Shown piece after piece: positions 40,780 through 52,300 of a stretch of DNA of 64,000 nucleotides. The stretch's first letter is position 1, and each line of letters starts with the position of its first letter. The position numbers and the translations under genes were made by a program. Origin of the DNA: Gnetum montanum (taxonomy: Eukaryota > Streptophyta > Gnetopsida > Gnetales > Gnetaceae); NCBI GenBank assembly GCA_015680685.1, contig MNCI01010754.1:323268-387267 (forward strand). The letters are read 5' to 3'. Under the pieces are notes generated by a model. That model searched no databases, was not told where the DNA came from, and saw nothing but the letters and a program-made list of their open reading frames with translations.

Positions 40780-43044
40780 CCTAAATGACAAATGGTTCCC
40801 AAGGCTTTGGAGGATTAGCAACTTGTTGATTATGTTATGATGTTGAAGCCACTAAATGGGGGGACATGTATGATGAAAGGCTCCTTAGGGACCAGAGGAG
40901 GTGGTACTTGTATGATGAAGGGCTCTTTTGGCTTTGTGTTCTGGGAACATGATGACACTCTTATGACAAATGGTTCTCTAGGAGGAATAAGCTATTTAGC
41001 TTTCGTGAATGAGGCTACAATGTAGGAGTTGTTGTTGGCTCTTGGAGAGTTAGGCTCATTCATTACCAACTCTTCATAGTTTATCATCTTCTAGAGGTCA
41101 TCCTTTAATGCTAGGAAAAATTAGTATCAAGACCACCCATTTGATGATAATGGCAATACCTATCCAACCTAAAGTACCTTGGTAGCTTAAGATCATTTTT
41201 AGTAGCTATCATTGGGTCTTTAGTTATGTCACAAAGACAATCGTACCTCTTATAAGCCTCTTTAGATAGTTACTTATGTTGTATATAGTTGTATTTAAGT
41301 AACTATTCTAAGAGCTCAAAGGGCTTTAAAGGTAACTTTAAATACTTAGACCTATCCTTCAGCCCAAAGTTTGGTCTTGGTTGGTTTGGGGCATAGGAAG
41401 TGGATGGTTGCAATGAGTTAGTGGATGTGTTACATGATGGTGATCCTTGACTTTCTCCTTGTTTTGAGTCTTTTGTTATTGTATCCATATTTATGTGTTC
41501 TTGTTTGGTTTTATCCCTATCCATCCTTGCATGTTGATTTTTGTAGGCCACATAGGACATCTTATTGCTTGCCTCAACTACCTCCTTGATATTTTTATTT
41601 TGTGAGAAGGCATGGCTTAATGATTAGGTCTTTAGGTAGTACAACTTTAACTTGATAAAGTCATTTACTGTTGCCTTATAGATGGCCAAAAGGTGGGTTT
41701 CAACAATAAGCTTTGTAATCTTGTTAAGTGTTAAGTTCCACGTGTAAATGAACCTTTTGATTGGTTCAAGTGGCCCCTATTTCATCTTCATTAATTGGTC
41801 CAACATGGCATCTAGCTTCAAGTTGTATCTGAAGAAGTTGACAAATTAGTTAATCAAGTCCTCAAGAGAAGAGATGAAACCCCTAGGTAAGGATTGATAC
41901 CAATCTAGAGCCTTACCCTTGAGAGACATGGAAAACATTCACAATATCATATGAGGCCAAGCTTGCAAAAATAGGAACTCAAATCATAAGGTTACTAGAT
42001 GTGCATTGGAATGCCCTTCATCATTTTATTTGGTGAAGTTTGGAATAGGCAAACCTTCAAGCAATGATCATGTTGGTAGAAATCTAGAACCATGACAGTC
42101 TGAGTTGTGTTGGCCTTAAGTTTCCATAGCTCTTTAGTAAGGTCTTAGATATTTGGAAAGCTTGATCTATGCCTTGGGGCATCCCCATGGGTTTCAGTGC
42201 TTGTGTTGATGGTTGAGTAAAAAGTTGTGAGACTTGGGATTGAGAGGCTTATGGCCTCGCGATAGGCTATGGTATCAAAGGAAGAGTTATCATGTTCATA
42301 GGTTGGCTAAACAAGGAGAAAGATGTTTGTGCTAGAACATGAGGCATAAAGGGGACAAATGAGGTATGAGAGGCTTGTGTTGCTTAAGGTCCCAATGAGG
42401 ATCCCACTAGTATGTCAAAGGGAGATGGTGAGGTAGACATCATCATGGCTAGGTGAATGATCTTAGGTTATGTGCAAAAAGGTATTGACAAGAATAAGGA
42501 GGTGTACTAGGATACAAGTTGTGTCTAATGCATGGTGATTATGGGTGTGGATCCAAACATGGTAGGATGGATAGGAGGAGAGTTGGATTAAGGGACTTTT
42601 CCCATTGAGGAGAAGAGAGGTGTGGAGTTGGATGTGGGTTTTTGGGAAGCTAAAGACTAAAAATGACTTCAAATAAAGGTGTCTAGCTCCTATTCAGCCT
42701 AAAAGTCATCTTCCTCTTCTTGTCAATCCTTTGCTAAACTCATAAACCTCTATCAGTTGTATGAGCATATGTGCATAAAAGTTTGTGAGGAGGATTTGGT
42801 CATAAGTGAATGGGATGTATTCTTTTCCATCCCAATGTATGATTTTGAATTAATTCTTAGCATCAAATTTAGATCATGGTATCAAAAGAACAACATGTAG
42901 CTTGGCACAAAGGAAGTTGTAGAACTCTTTATTAATAATCACAAAATTTAGGCTTTTATCTCTTTGCCTAAGAAATTACCTTTCTTCTATGACCACGAGG
43001 TCTTTTGGATCATAAACATGAATTACATCTTAGCTAGATACCAT
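40780..43044 (-). pseudogene. gag of the second Tat-like element
   Basis: Start ATG at 43044, aligned with 8059 and 25034. Early IIHWDGKEYIPFTYDQILLT (about 42830) matches the plus-strand gag. The core is degraded (42100-41700). YVAYKNQHARMDRDKTKQ, then LQPSTSYAPNQPRPNFGLKD and LPLKPFELLE (41560-41303), are highly similar to 28000-28220. The zinc-knuckle remnant (CHYHQM) is near 41160. Tandem KEPFIIxVPPP units lie at 40990-40800. No gag-pol join is visible because pol is absent. Gln- and Arg-type stops are common. Confidence 0.75.
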
Positions 43045-44225
43045 GTTTATCAAGTTAAGGGGTAGTAAAATTGATCAGCTAAAAGACATGGTGAGAAGGT
43101 GTTGAAAAAATAGTTGGATGAAGGCTAAATTAGTAGAGGAAAAAGAAACTCCAACAAGTGGAATTCTTAAAATGCTAAAATGGGTAAAAAAAAAATAGGT
43201 GAAAAAGGTTTTTTCAGTATAAATAGTAAGTGAGAGGTCAAGGGGGCTATACCCCTTTACCCAAAATGACAAAAAATATTAGTATCAAATTCCAACCATG
43301 CTTGACTAGCTAGCCACAGCAATGCTAGGAGAAAAAAAGGAAAAGAAACGAGGTAAGATATAAAATCTTAACTTTTCTTCACAACATTGGTGTAGGGGGA
43401 TTTACTTGTTGAAGGTTGCGTTTGGCTAAAAAACCAAAGTGGAAACTTTAATTTTTTAAAAGGTGAGGTTTTTAGAAAATTGGCAATGTTAACCCTACTA
43501 GAAAAAATTTACAAGAGGTTTGGGTAATCTAGGGATATGACACCCTACCTAAGAGGGGTATGAAAAACACCCTAGTTAAGGGGGGTATAACATTTTAGTT
43601 GACAAGGGTGTAACACCAATGCTAGGAGGTAACACCCATGCTAAAGGTGGAAATTAAGAAAAGTCAAAATGAAAAAAATGGCTAAAAATATATTATTTAC
43701 TATAAATAATAAGATGGTTGTCAAAGGGGGTATGCCTCTTCAACAAAAATGAAAAACATGTGGTATCATACTCCACCCAGTCCTAGCTTCCCTACTTCAC
43801 CTATGCTAGGGTGTAGTATAGGGGAAAGAAAGGGGGTAATATGGGAGGTCTTAAACCTTTTCTTTTAATGTTTAAGTAGGAGGAAGCAATTGAAAACAAA
43901 AGTGGAAACTTTGACTTTCCACAAGTAAATGGCTTTGGAAAAACTATCAATTTTCTCAGCGAGTAAAAGGGGGATGGGGATATGGGTGATAAATCCACAA
44001 ACGTTGGTCTCTATTGAGAAAATATGGTAGGAAGAGAGGAATGAATTCACATCAACCATTGTGAACATCTTAAAAGCCTAAACACCTACAACTTCCATGC
44101 TAGGCTTTTGTTGTAAGAAGGGATGAATTGCAATGTTGGGTTTTGTGGCAAAAAAAGTGGCAAAAAGGTCTAGATGCAAAACTTGGATAGAGGTCCTCCT
44201 TCTAGCATCAAAAAACTATAGTGAT
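43045..44225. other. Leader of the second Tat-like element
   Basis: Between primer site and gag. Holds AACACCCATGCTAAAGG and GGGGGTATAAC repeats (43540-43660), two similar strings AGGGGGCTATACCCC and AGGGGGTATGCC (43243, 43726), and short frames without features. The minus strand just inside the LTR has the primer site at 44192-44210. Confidence 0.45.
44192..44210 (-). other. Primer-binding site candidate
   Basis: The minus strand reads TGATGCTAGAAGGAGGACC, 15 nt from the LTR at 44226; matches the site at 25794-25812 over 15 of 19 positions. Confidence 0.55.
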
Positions 44226-45192
44226 TGAAAAATTCAGTTGTTGGAAGACCAAACATTTCAACGTACTACAACTTTAACCCTGAATCACCAAGGCCTCCAA
44301 AAAAATGGGATCCAAGGTACCTTGGATGGTCTAGTAGGTCAACCAAGGTTTTCTAAAATACAAAATAGGGGTAAAAAAATAAAAATACAATGCAAATCTC
44401 AAAAAATAAAGCCACAAAATGAAAATAAAATAAATTAAACTTCCACACAAAATAGAACTTTAAACTTTATTATAGAATAAAGAGGGTTCAGAAATGTGTA
44501 CAAGAATGCTTAAGAGGGCAAGGGAATTTACATCGATGGGCGCTTGGAATCCATTGCTCCACAATACAGATGCTCCATAAATCCTAAAATTGTAAAGCCT
44601 TGTTACAAACTTCACTAGATCTACAACATAGGTGTTATAGGGGGAGTGTAATAATGGCTATGAAGGTTCCACACTAGGGATTCAAGAAGCAACATGTATG
44701 CAAGTTTGCAAGAACTCTTGAATGTTATAATATTCTTGAAAATGCAAAACATTGTGGAAATTGTACATGGTGCTAGATGCTTAGTTTTATAGGGTTTTGG
44801 GCAACTAATTTAGTTGCAAATTGGCTACAAATTTCTAATATGCTTAAGTGAGGTGGGTGTCCAAATCAAGAGGGTTTACCATATATGGTAATTGTTATAC
44901 CTCCATGATCACTGCATTTACTAAAAAGAGTAATGAGGGTACATCATCCACATTGGGGAAATGGCATCCTTGTTGGGGGGATGGCATCCATGCTAGGTTT
45001 GTCAACCCATGCTAAGCCTTCCAACTACAACATTGACATGCAAGATCCTCATTGAAGTTAATGCTTTGTTGAGATCTTGACCATGCTAGATCAACATTAA
45101 GGGGATGGAATCCACACTGGGGGTAGGTGAGTTATAACCCCATGCATCCATGCTGAGGGTAGGTGAGTTATACCCTCATGCAGGTGTCTCTA
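44226..45192 (-). repeat. 5' LTR of the second Tat-like element
   Basis: Pairs with 33673-34446. It keeps the stretch lost from that copy, including TATAAAAC on the minus strand (44785-44791). It ends in 44-bp GGTAGGTGAGTTATA repeats near 45120-45180 and CTCTA at about 45192. Confidence 0.75.
44785..44791 (-). promoter_or_regulatory. LTR TATA box
   Basis: CCCTATAAAACTAA on the minus strand, downstream of the 44-bp repeat region in transcriptional order. It is missing from the deleted 3' LTR. Confidence 0.4.
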
Positions 45193-47990
45193 GTGTATAA
45201 AATGCTATACCCCTTACAAAACCCATCAAAATGCCAATTTTAGCATTCCAAAAGGTATTTTTAATGCTCTGCGCNGTATAAAGTACATGAAATTTCATTT
45301 CATGTGTTACAATCTTCATATTTACAATGAAGTCTAGCCTCAAGTTTCATGGGATGGGGTTAAAAAGGTGACAACATGAGAATTTGATGGTGTTTCGATA
45401 CAAAAGCCCTTCACACTATCCTAGAGGGCATATCCATAGCCCATGCAGTAGTACCAATATGAGTAAGCTTCAAATCCTTAGGGTGATACTCCATGATATA
45501 TTCCTATTCTCATGCAACCAAAGATAGCACTTTTTAACAATCCCTACTTTCATAGTGCATAGGAAAGTACTTATCAATGCTTGTCAATGATACCTCAACA
45601 TTACCTTTCTACTTCAATAATCCTGCTATTCGAGCTTCCTAACAATAGTTTCTACTTCCTAGTCCCATGTAAGATAGGATACCTAGTCAACCATAGCTAA
45701 GGCAAGCTAGCTCATGTAATATTACCTACTATATCCATCCTACTTTCATGTATGTATGTAGATAATATTACTAATATCTTATTAGTTTGGTTGTGATAGG
45801 AGAGGTAATTGGAAGGAGGGGAGGAGGGGGAAGGGATGTCAAGTAGAGATTAAGATTCCATGGTAGGAAATTCTATCACATGCAGAGACATGAGAATAAT
45901 GAGACTAGGTTCACGTCACCTTCTTCATCTTCTAAAGAGAAAAATCATTCATTCTAGATAGAAATCCACATTCAAGAGCTCTCAATAAATTTTCTAATCA
46001 TAATCAAAGTGAAATATATACTTTAGGAAGAATTTCTATGATCATATTTCATAAAGATAATAAAATGGTACTTGATTGTGATGTTATCATCATTTTCATG
46101 TCTATGATGGCTACTCGAGTTGTTAAAGAAGGATATATTCCTAAAATTGATCAAATCTTAGTAATCCCATGGTGGAAATTCAAATTAGTAAAAAGAATCA
46201 TTACTTAGCTCTTTGTAACTCCAATTTTGATGTCACTATCATCTTATTGCAGTAGTACCTTGATTGAGGGCTTTCTAGATTTAAGTGTATCAACATTGAA
46301 CTAGATTTGATGGACAATTCCTATGCATACGCCATAAGATAGGTATGTCATGTGATAACTACTATTTTACGTTGGTCATATACTAAATATTTCCTAATGA
46401 TCAAATCAAAAATATGATGGAAGTTAACTTCCTAGTTGTCACAAGTAGGGCTAGGTTTAACATCATTAATGCCAATTTGATTTTTCAATATTTTTACCAT
46501 GAAATTAGTAGAAATGATGAGCCCAAAAGAATGAATTATAAGAAAGTACCTTATGTTCCTTCTTAGTCCTATAAGACCATGGACATATGCCATTCAAGTA
46601 AGCTAGATGGAACATTCAATGGACAATACCTAGTATATTATAATGGATGTATTTCACCTTCAAGTGTGTAAAATGCTCAATTTAATACTTAGAGGTCTAC
46701 CAAGTGATAGTAATGGATCATTCATGGGGGAGGAATCTTCCATTCCATGTTAAAATTTTATTTTCTAGGTATTTTCATTTGTGCATTTAATAAAGTTGAT
46801 TTGTTTGGTTAGAATTTTTGTACTTTTTAAGCTTAATGGATAATCATTATGATATTTATTTCTTAGAGTTTTTAAAAACCAATTAACATGATTTATGAAT
46901 GTTCTCCTAATAAGCCAATGTAGATGAATGAGTTATAAAAATGATGAGGATGCTAGAGTGCTAAGTGGATCTAAAGTGGATCCTTGACCAATGGAATATC
47001 TGCACAATAAATTCATTCATCCACTTCTCTTCCATTCATAAATGAACTAGGCTTAGATTTAACTTGTGAATCCTTCATGGATTGGCATTTCAAGAGTATG
47101 CTAATAGTTATCTCCCACTAATGGTGGTGATTGACTTGCACTTAATTGGTCTTCCACTTGTGTGAGTGTTGACTCTCTGTGCTTTAAGGTTTGTTCATAA
47201 CAAAGTCCCTTTAGTTCACTCATTTGTACTTTTCATTCATTACTTTTAGTACTCTAATCATTCTTCCATTTTTCTAACTCCTCTTTACTAGACTTTGATT
47301 CATGGAAATGCATAAATGGATTAATTACCCAATTCCCATGATTTTGGATGTCACCAAGGTAAGCTTTTATTATTCTTATTATCATGCTCATTTGATGCTT
47401 TACTAGGTAGACATCTAGTATTTTAAACATGTTTTTGGTCTTGCTTATGGATCCAGTAATCAAGGAAGATAAATTCAATGCTTAATTAATGAAGTTTTAT
47501 ATTTCCTTATTTTTAGAAGGATTCCTTGATGCACCCCTTGCATCAAGAGCATCAATGCCCCTATGTTAGCACACCCATTCCCCTACACTAGAAGACTAGT
47601 ATAAATGAGGATTTCCTCCCAAACTCATTTCCACACATTATAATCTCATTTCTTTGTCTTATTCTTTTTCCATTTGACCATAAACATGTGTGACTCTATT
47701 ATATTTTCACCTCACACATTGGTCTAGTGATATCTTTACATGTATTCTTCTTCGTTTTTCTTATCCTTGATGTTCCTACCATGGTTCAAGCATAGTATCT
47801 TGTAACTTAGTCATGGGAAAGAGGCATCAATCCAAGTATGCATTTAATGCATTTGATAGTTATATAATCATATTATACCTAATTTTTATTTACCCTCACA
47901 TCACATGATCTTATAGTTATGATCATGTTTCTCAAGTATTTCCAAGGATTGTATTTATCATTATTCTTACCTACAATTTTTGCAATGATA
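45193..47990. other. Interior of the split element, unrecognised
   Basis: AT-rich with degraded frames. A readable plus-strand stretch near 45990-46200 (SEIYTLGRISMIIFHKDNK, MATRVVKEGYIPKIDQIL) may be a coding relic but is not assigned. A perfect inverted repeat ACATGAAAT / ATTTCATGT lies at 45287-45307. The N is at 45275. Confidence 0.35.
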
Positions 47991-47999
47991 GTAAGATGC

Positions 48000-50650
48000 T
48001 TTGAGGATTTTATTTTTAGTAGTCTTCACAGCTAACCATGTTGGAGCAATTATAATGAAAGATACATTAACCAAGAAGGGGTGAGGTTAAACAATCTTAG
48101 GCTTCCATTTTGAAGCTCATATATGTACCACTAGTTCTTGATAAGAAGGGGAAGATTTTAGATCTTCTAATCCAGAATCTATGAAATCTACTCATGAAAG
48201 ACCATCACCTAGAAGAAGATCAAGAGACAAATAGTCACATTCTTGATCTTTGAGTTGATCATGTGCATAGTAGGTGACTAAAAAAGTACCAAAGAAGCTG
48301 GCATAGGATGAAGATGATAAGACAAATGACATTTAGAAAGGCATTGGTGCACATGATGTCTGGTAGCAACCAATTCAAAAAGAAAAGAACTATCAAAAAT
48401 ATCTTTAGCTTGATCTTCTTGATCTTTTTGATCTTAGGAAGTTAGTACAATGAATGGTCTTATATGATTACATCACCTAGTCCTTCATATGATACTAGCA
48501 AAAGCTAGAAGAATTATACCAAAACATTATAGAAGATAGTGCCATATCTTTTGTTGGAAGGATTTATATCATAATCTTTGCATGGATAATCTCTAGGATC
48601 ATAGGATTTCCAATTAAATTAGCAAATAACTAATGGCCATAGACCTATAATACTAAGCCTAATCTTAGGTGAAGGATCCTATTTGAGATATTTTAAATGG
48701 ACAAAGAAGAGGTGAAAATGTTGAAACATCTCTTGATTCATAATGTCGTATATAAAATTGTCATGCATAACTTTTTTCCCACCAAACAAACATCGAGTAT
48801 CTTTTCTTGGAGAGCAAAAGTTATGGTGATAATGATAGGAAAGTGCATCATCAACATCTCATTTTTTCTCTATAATGCATTGATCATGAAGGTCAATGAT
48901 GTGTCAAGAAACAAGAGAGTGGTCTATATCTTTCTAGGGTCAATTTAAAAACTTTATGAGCTAGTGGCCATTGTCAATCATGTGAGAAGATATTCCATAA
49001 CTAGAAGAATTATGAACCAGAAAAAAATAATGATTTTAGTCCTATGTTGATGCCTAGAGGTCATTGGGACTATATGTGATTCAAAGGATGAGATTCCTTT
49101 TATAGAGGTATCTTTTATTTGACCTTTAAAGCACCTCTACCAACACCAAACAAGGATACCATCCATTTCCTGAGAATGTTAACATATACAGGTATGGTAT
49201 CCTAGTGAATTTATCTCTCATCCAAATAGTTTTATAATTAGGAAGGGCTAGGAACCTCTTCCTACTAGAATTTTTTAACCAATTATATATGTTGAGGGTA
49301 AGAACCAAGCTAGCACAATTCAAGTTAGGATTTACTAGACCTTTATAGTAATTTGCTAGACACCATGAGAGCCATTATTGTTGGTGAGGCTAGAATGGAG
49401 GATCTCTTTTAGTTTTCTCCTCTCTTGCTACATGATCCATCTATGGTCCATTATGATGTCCATATTTAGTCAAAAATCCATGTTTCTTTGTGAAATGTTT
49501 CCTCTTCACATCAATCAAGGTGCAACATATACAACATCCAACATGCGATGGAAATCATTCAAGTATCTACTCATCAACCTAGAACTAGATGTTAGATGGA
49601 AGAGCAAAGGATTGATCTAAATGTCAAGTAGCTATTGAGGAACATTAATAATATGGTGGAGACTAAACTCATTAAGATATGAATTGAGTTAAAAATCATA
49701 AATGTTAATAGAAATTTTTATCTAAGAGATCTATAGCAAAGTCAAGCTAAGATATGATGGTTGCATGAACAACTAAAACATATCGCATTGTTAGTACTAT
49801 CACCTTTTACAATTACTTTAGAGGTGCATATTGAGTACCTATAGGCTAAATTATTTTAAGCACACCAAATTGGTCAAGAATCTATATTCATTAAATATTT
49901 CTTGGAATAAAAAATTATAATTCTAAAGCATTAGTTCCAAGAGTGGGAAAAGATAAACAAAGAAAAATAGAAACAAGTGCTCCTTCTTTTCCAATAGTTA
50001 CAAAAGTTAGAGAATGAAACTCATATCATGAACCAATTTTAGGACAAGTATCTTTGTATGGAGAAAAGTGCTAGAACTTATAAGAATAGCTAATAAACAA
50101 GACTATCAAAGAAACTAATGAGCTAAATAAGATTCATTTAAACGAATAAGAAACTTGGAATGTTAAGATGCATATATTACATAAACTTGTAGCTCTACTT
50201 AATGAACAAGTAACTAAGAAGAGGCACAAGGTAAAGGAAAAATTTGATAGCATTCACATCAATCTTCAATAAATTTCCACAAGTAAGCTAACACTATAGG
50301 AGAAGATGAATCTATTAGAAAACATTTACATCTTTCTTCATGAAGTAGCTATTATTATCCTTATGAGAATACTCAAGGAGGCAGAAACAAATCTGTAGGC
50401 ATAATTAAGGAGGTATCTTTGTCTGGTTAAAACTTCTATAGGAAAACCACACAAAGAGTTAAAAGAGAAACTTCATTGAGTAGTGGTCAAGTAGAATATG
50501 ATCTAGCATAAGTTATCATAGTTTTAAAAATTCAAGAGTAGTTCTAGGTGCATGGTAAGAAATGGTGTCAAGAACTTTTAAGAGAGAAAGGATTAATAAA
50601 AAAACAAAATTGATAGCTTTGAGCAAGGTTGATGGACCTATAGCCCTACC
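48000..50650 (+). pseudogene. Helical accessory-ORF-like relic
   Basis: An open 83-codon piece (48697-48948) reads MDKEEVKMLKHLLIHNVVYK, then PTKQTSSIFSWRAKVMVIMI and VNDVSRNKRVVYIF. The L-x-H-x-x-x-x-x-x-F-P/L-P-T and later alpha-helical pattern resembles the putative plant transposon protein domain seen as an extra ORF in some plant gypsy elements. Downstream to 50600 the plus strand is rich in Lys/Glu/Leu/Gln helices (VKEKFDSIHINLQ, LENIYIFLHEVAIIIL). It sits just before the 3' LTR in sense orientation. Heavily broken; the family link is tentative. Confidence 0.35.
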
Positions 50651-50769
50651 TTCAAATATTTCATATGTCTGTAGCTACATATTTAGACTTGTTCTTATGT
50701 CAAGTAGGCACATCAAAGAGCTTTTTCTCTTAGCCACCATGCCCTAACACTTCTCGATGAGGTGGCCTG

Positions 50770-51590
50770 TATTGTATTATAGTTATGGTATGTATATTTG
50801 TATAGTTGTATTCCTCTACATTGATCACGTCATCTATCTAGTTATAGTTTTATGTCTCATATGTTAAAGCTATGAAACTATCTTTACTTAGTCATGAGGG
50901 AATGATGAGTCATCAAGTGATATTTTTTATGTCTGCTTTAATTCTTGAACTTGAGAGGTATTTTACATCCTATGTTTGTGGTTTTCATATGCATGGTTTT
51001 GGTTTGTATCTTCTAGGTTTACATTGTAGCCTTTCATTTTCTAGTTACAAGCTTCATACATGGTTTAGGCTTCCTAGTATATTCTTGGCTTTGTTTACAA
51101 ATCCTAAGAATCTTCTAAGATATTCCCTGGTGTTCTAGATTTTACCTAGAATTGGAAAAGTAAAGTGTATGTGGCAAGGATGTGATGACTACCCTACATT
51201 AGTACACCCTCTATGTCAACATAGGGGAACTAACACATCCTACTTATAGACCTAGTTTAGCACCTTTGTTTACTTGTCACATTTGTTATGTTTTTGAGAT
51301 GCCTACACTATGTTGACAACCCTGCATTAATGCCTATGCATTAGCAACCCTCTATCATTATGTTGTAGAAACTATAAATTCTTAAGATAATCTCTCATAC
51401 TTAACAACTTCATTTGAGCACTTTCATTTATCTTTTGACATATGGTTTTATTTGAAGAGCTCTTCCTCCCTTGGATAAGTAGATTTCCTTCCATTTCTTA
51501 TGTGTATTCTAAGTCATTACTTTCACAAATGTAACTAGACACTATCAAAGTGCTATCTTGCTTATGTAGCTTATACCCTTTTGGTCAATA
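50770..51590 (+). repeat. 3' LTR of the split element (approximate ends)
   Basis: Homologous to 31135-31900. It has TCTTCTAGGTTTACATTGTAGCC, CTCTATCATTATGTTGTAG, TATAAATT at 51373 and CTTGCTTATGTAG at 51558. The left edge may be TGTATTGTATTATAG. Confidence 0.55.
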
Positions 51591-52300
51591 CAAAGTCCAC
51601 TATTTATATAGTGAATAAAGCATACAAGTTTTCCTCATTCTACCATTGATTCATTAAATGCTAAAATACTAAAAGGTATAAAACACTAAAAAAAATATTT
51701 ATTTAATTAATTCTTATTTTCTTAAGCTGTGATGAATCATCCTTATCTAAGGAGATCCTAACTATATGACATGATGTCAGGCCATTTTTTTATGACTAAG
51801 AGCCATTTCCATTACATTTCATGTGTGGTGTTGCATCTATCCCTAGGAGGAATTTCCACACAAACATTACACCTATCCCAAAAAGGATTGCAATGCATAT
51901 GTGTTTATTATTATTTTGTTTCTTATAATTATAAAATTCATAAAAATTATAAAACATAAAACTATAAACATTCTCTCTATCCCTCAACATGGTATGAAAG
52001 TTTTTATTTGTATCATACATATTATAATATATTTTACATTTCTTCAATGCAATGATATATACTCAACATTGACTTTGAAGCTTACAATCAAGTCACATTG
52101 CACTTTGTATGATTAATCCCATTGGTCCAAATGTAGAGGGATTCCTATCAAGCATCAAATAAAAACCAAAGATAAACTATGCATGAAACTAAAACAAAAG
52201 AAAAAAAATAAAGACCATAATCCAAAAACTTTCTTAGACCAAGTATCCACTAGTACATGTCAAAACCACCAATAAACCAATGAACAATAAAAAAATACCA
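51591..52300. other. AT-rich spacer, no gene
   Basis: No recognisable frame. A/T-rich with ATAAAATT-type low complexity (51900-51970) and A-rich tracts near 52195. Confidence 0.4.

Larger units (their letters stand above)
33673..45192 (-). mobile_element. Second Tat-like element: gag and protease, no visible pol
   Basis: Stretches 33673-34446 and 44226-45192 align as LTRs, both starting TGAAAAA on the plus strand. On the minus strand: primer site 15 nt from the LTR, leader, gag (43044-40780), protease (about 40250-39900), then about 5.5 kb of repeats without RT, RNase H or integrase, and the 3' LTR. The gag is close to the one at 8059/27404. Absence of pol suggests a non-autonomous (gag-pro only) derivative or a deletion. 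It lies inside the split element; no clear target duplication is seen. Confidence 0.7.
31135..51590 (+). mobile_element. Ty3/gypsy-like LTR element, split by the second Tat-like element
   Basis: Two related stretches (31195-31860 and 50880-51570) align over more than 600 bp. They share TCTCCTAGGTTTGCATTCTAG-like sequence, a CTCTATCATTATGTTGTA string, a TATA box and CTTGCTTATGTAG. I read them as LTRs; outer edges are approximate. The plus-strand direction is set by the TATA boxes and the gag-like frame. The interior is 31.9-33.67 and 45.2-50.8 kb, with 33673-45192 nested inside. A gag-like frame (32.2-33.5 kb) and a helical frame (48.0-50.6 kb) are present; RT is not recognised. The element could be non-autonomous or simply too decayed to read. 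Confidence 0.6.

Noticed and set aside
44238-44438. 66-codon frame in the second element's LTR
   Set aside because: Not open in the matching 3' LTR, unlike the 111-codon LTR frames.
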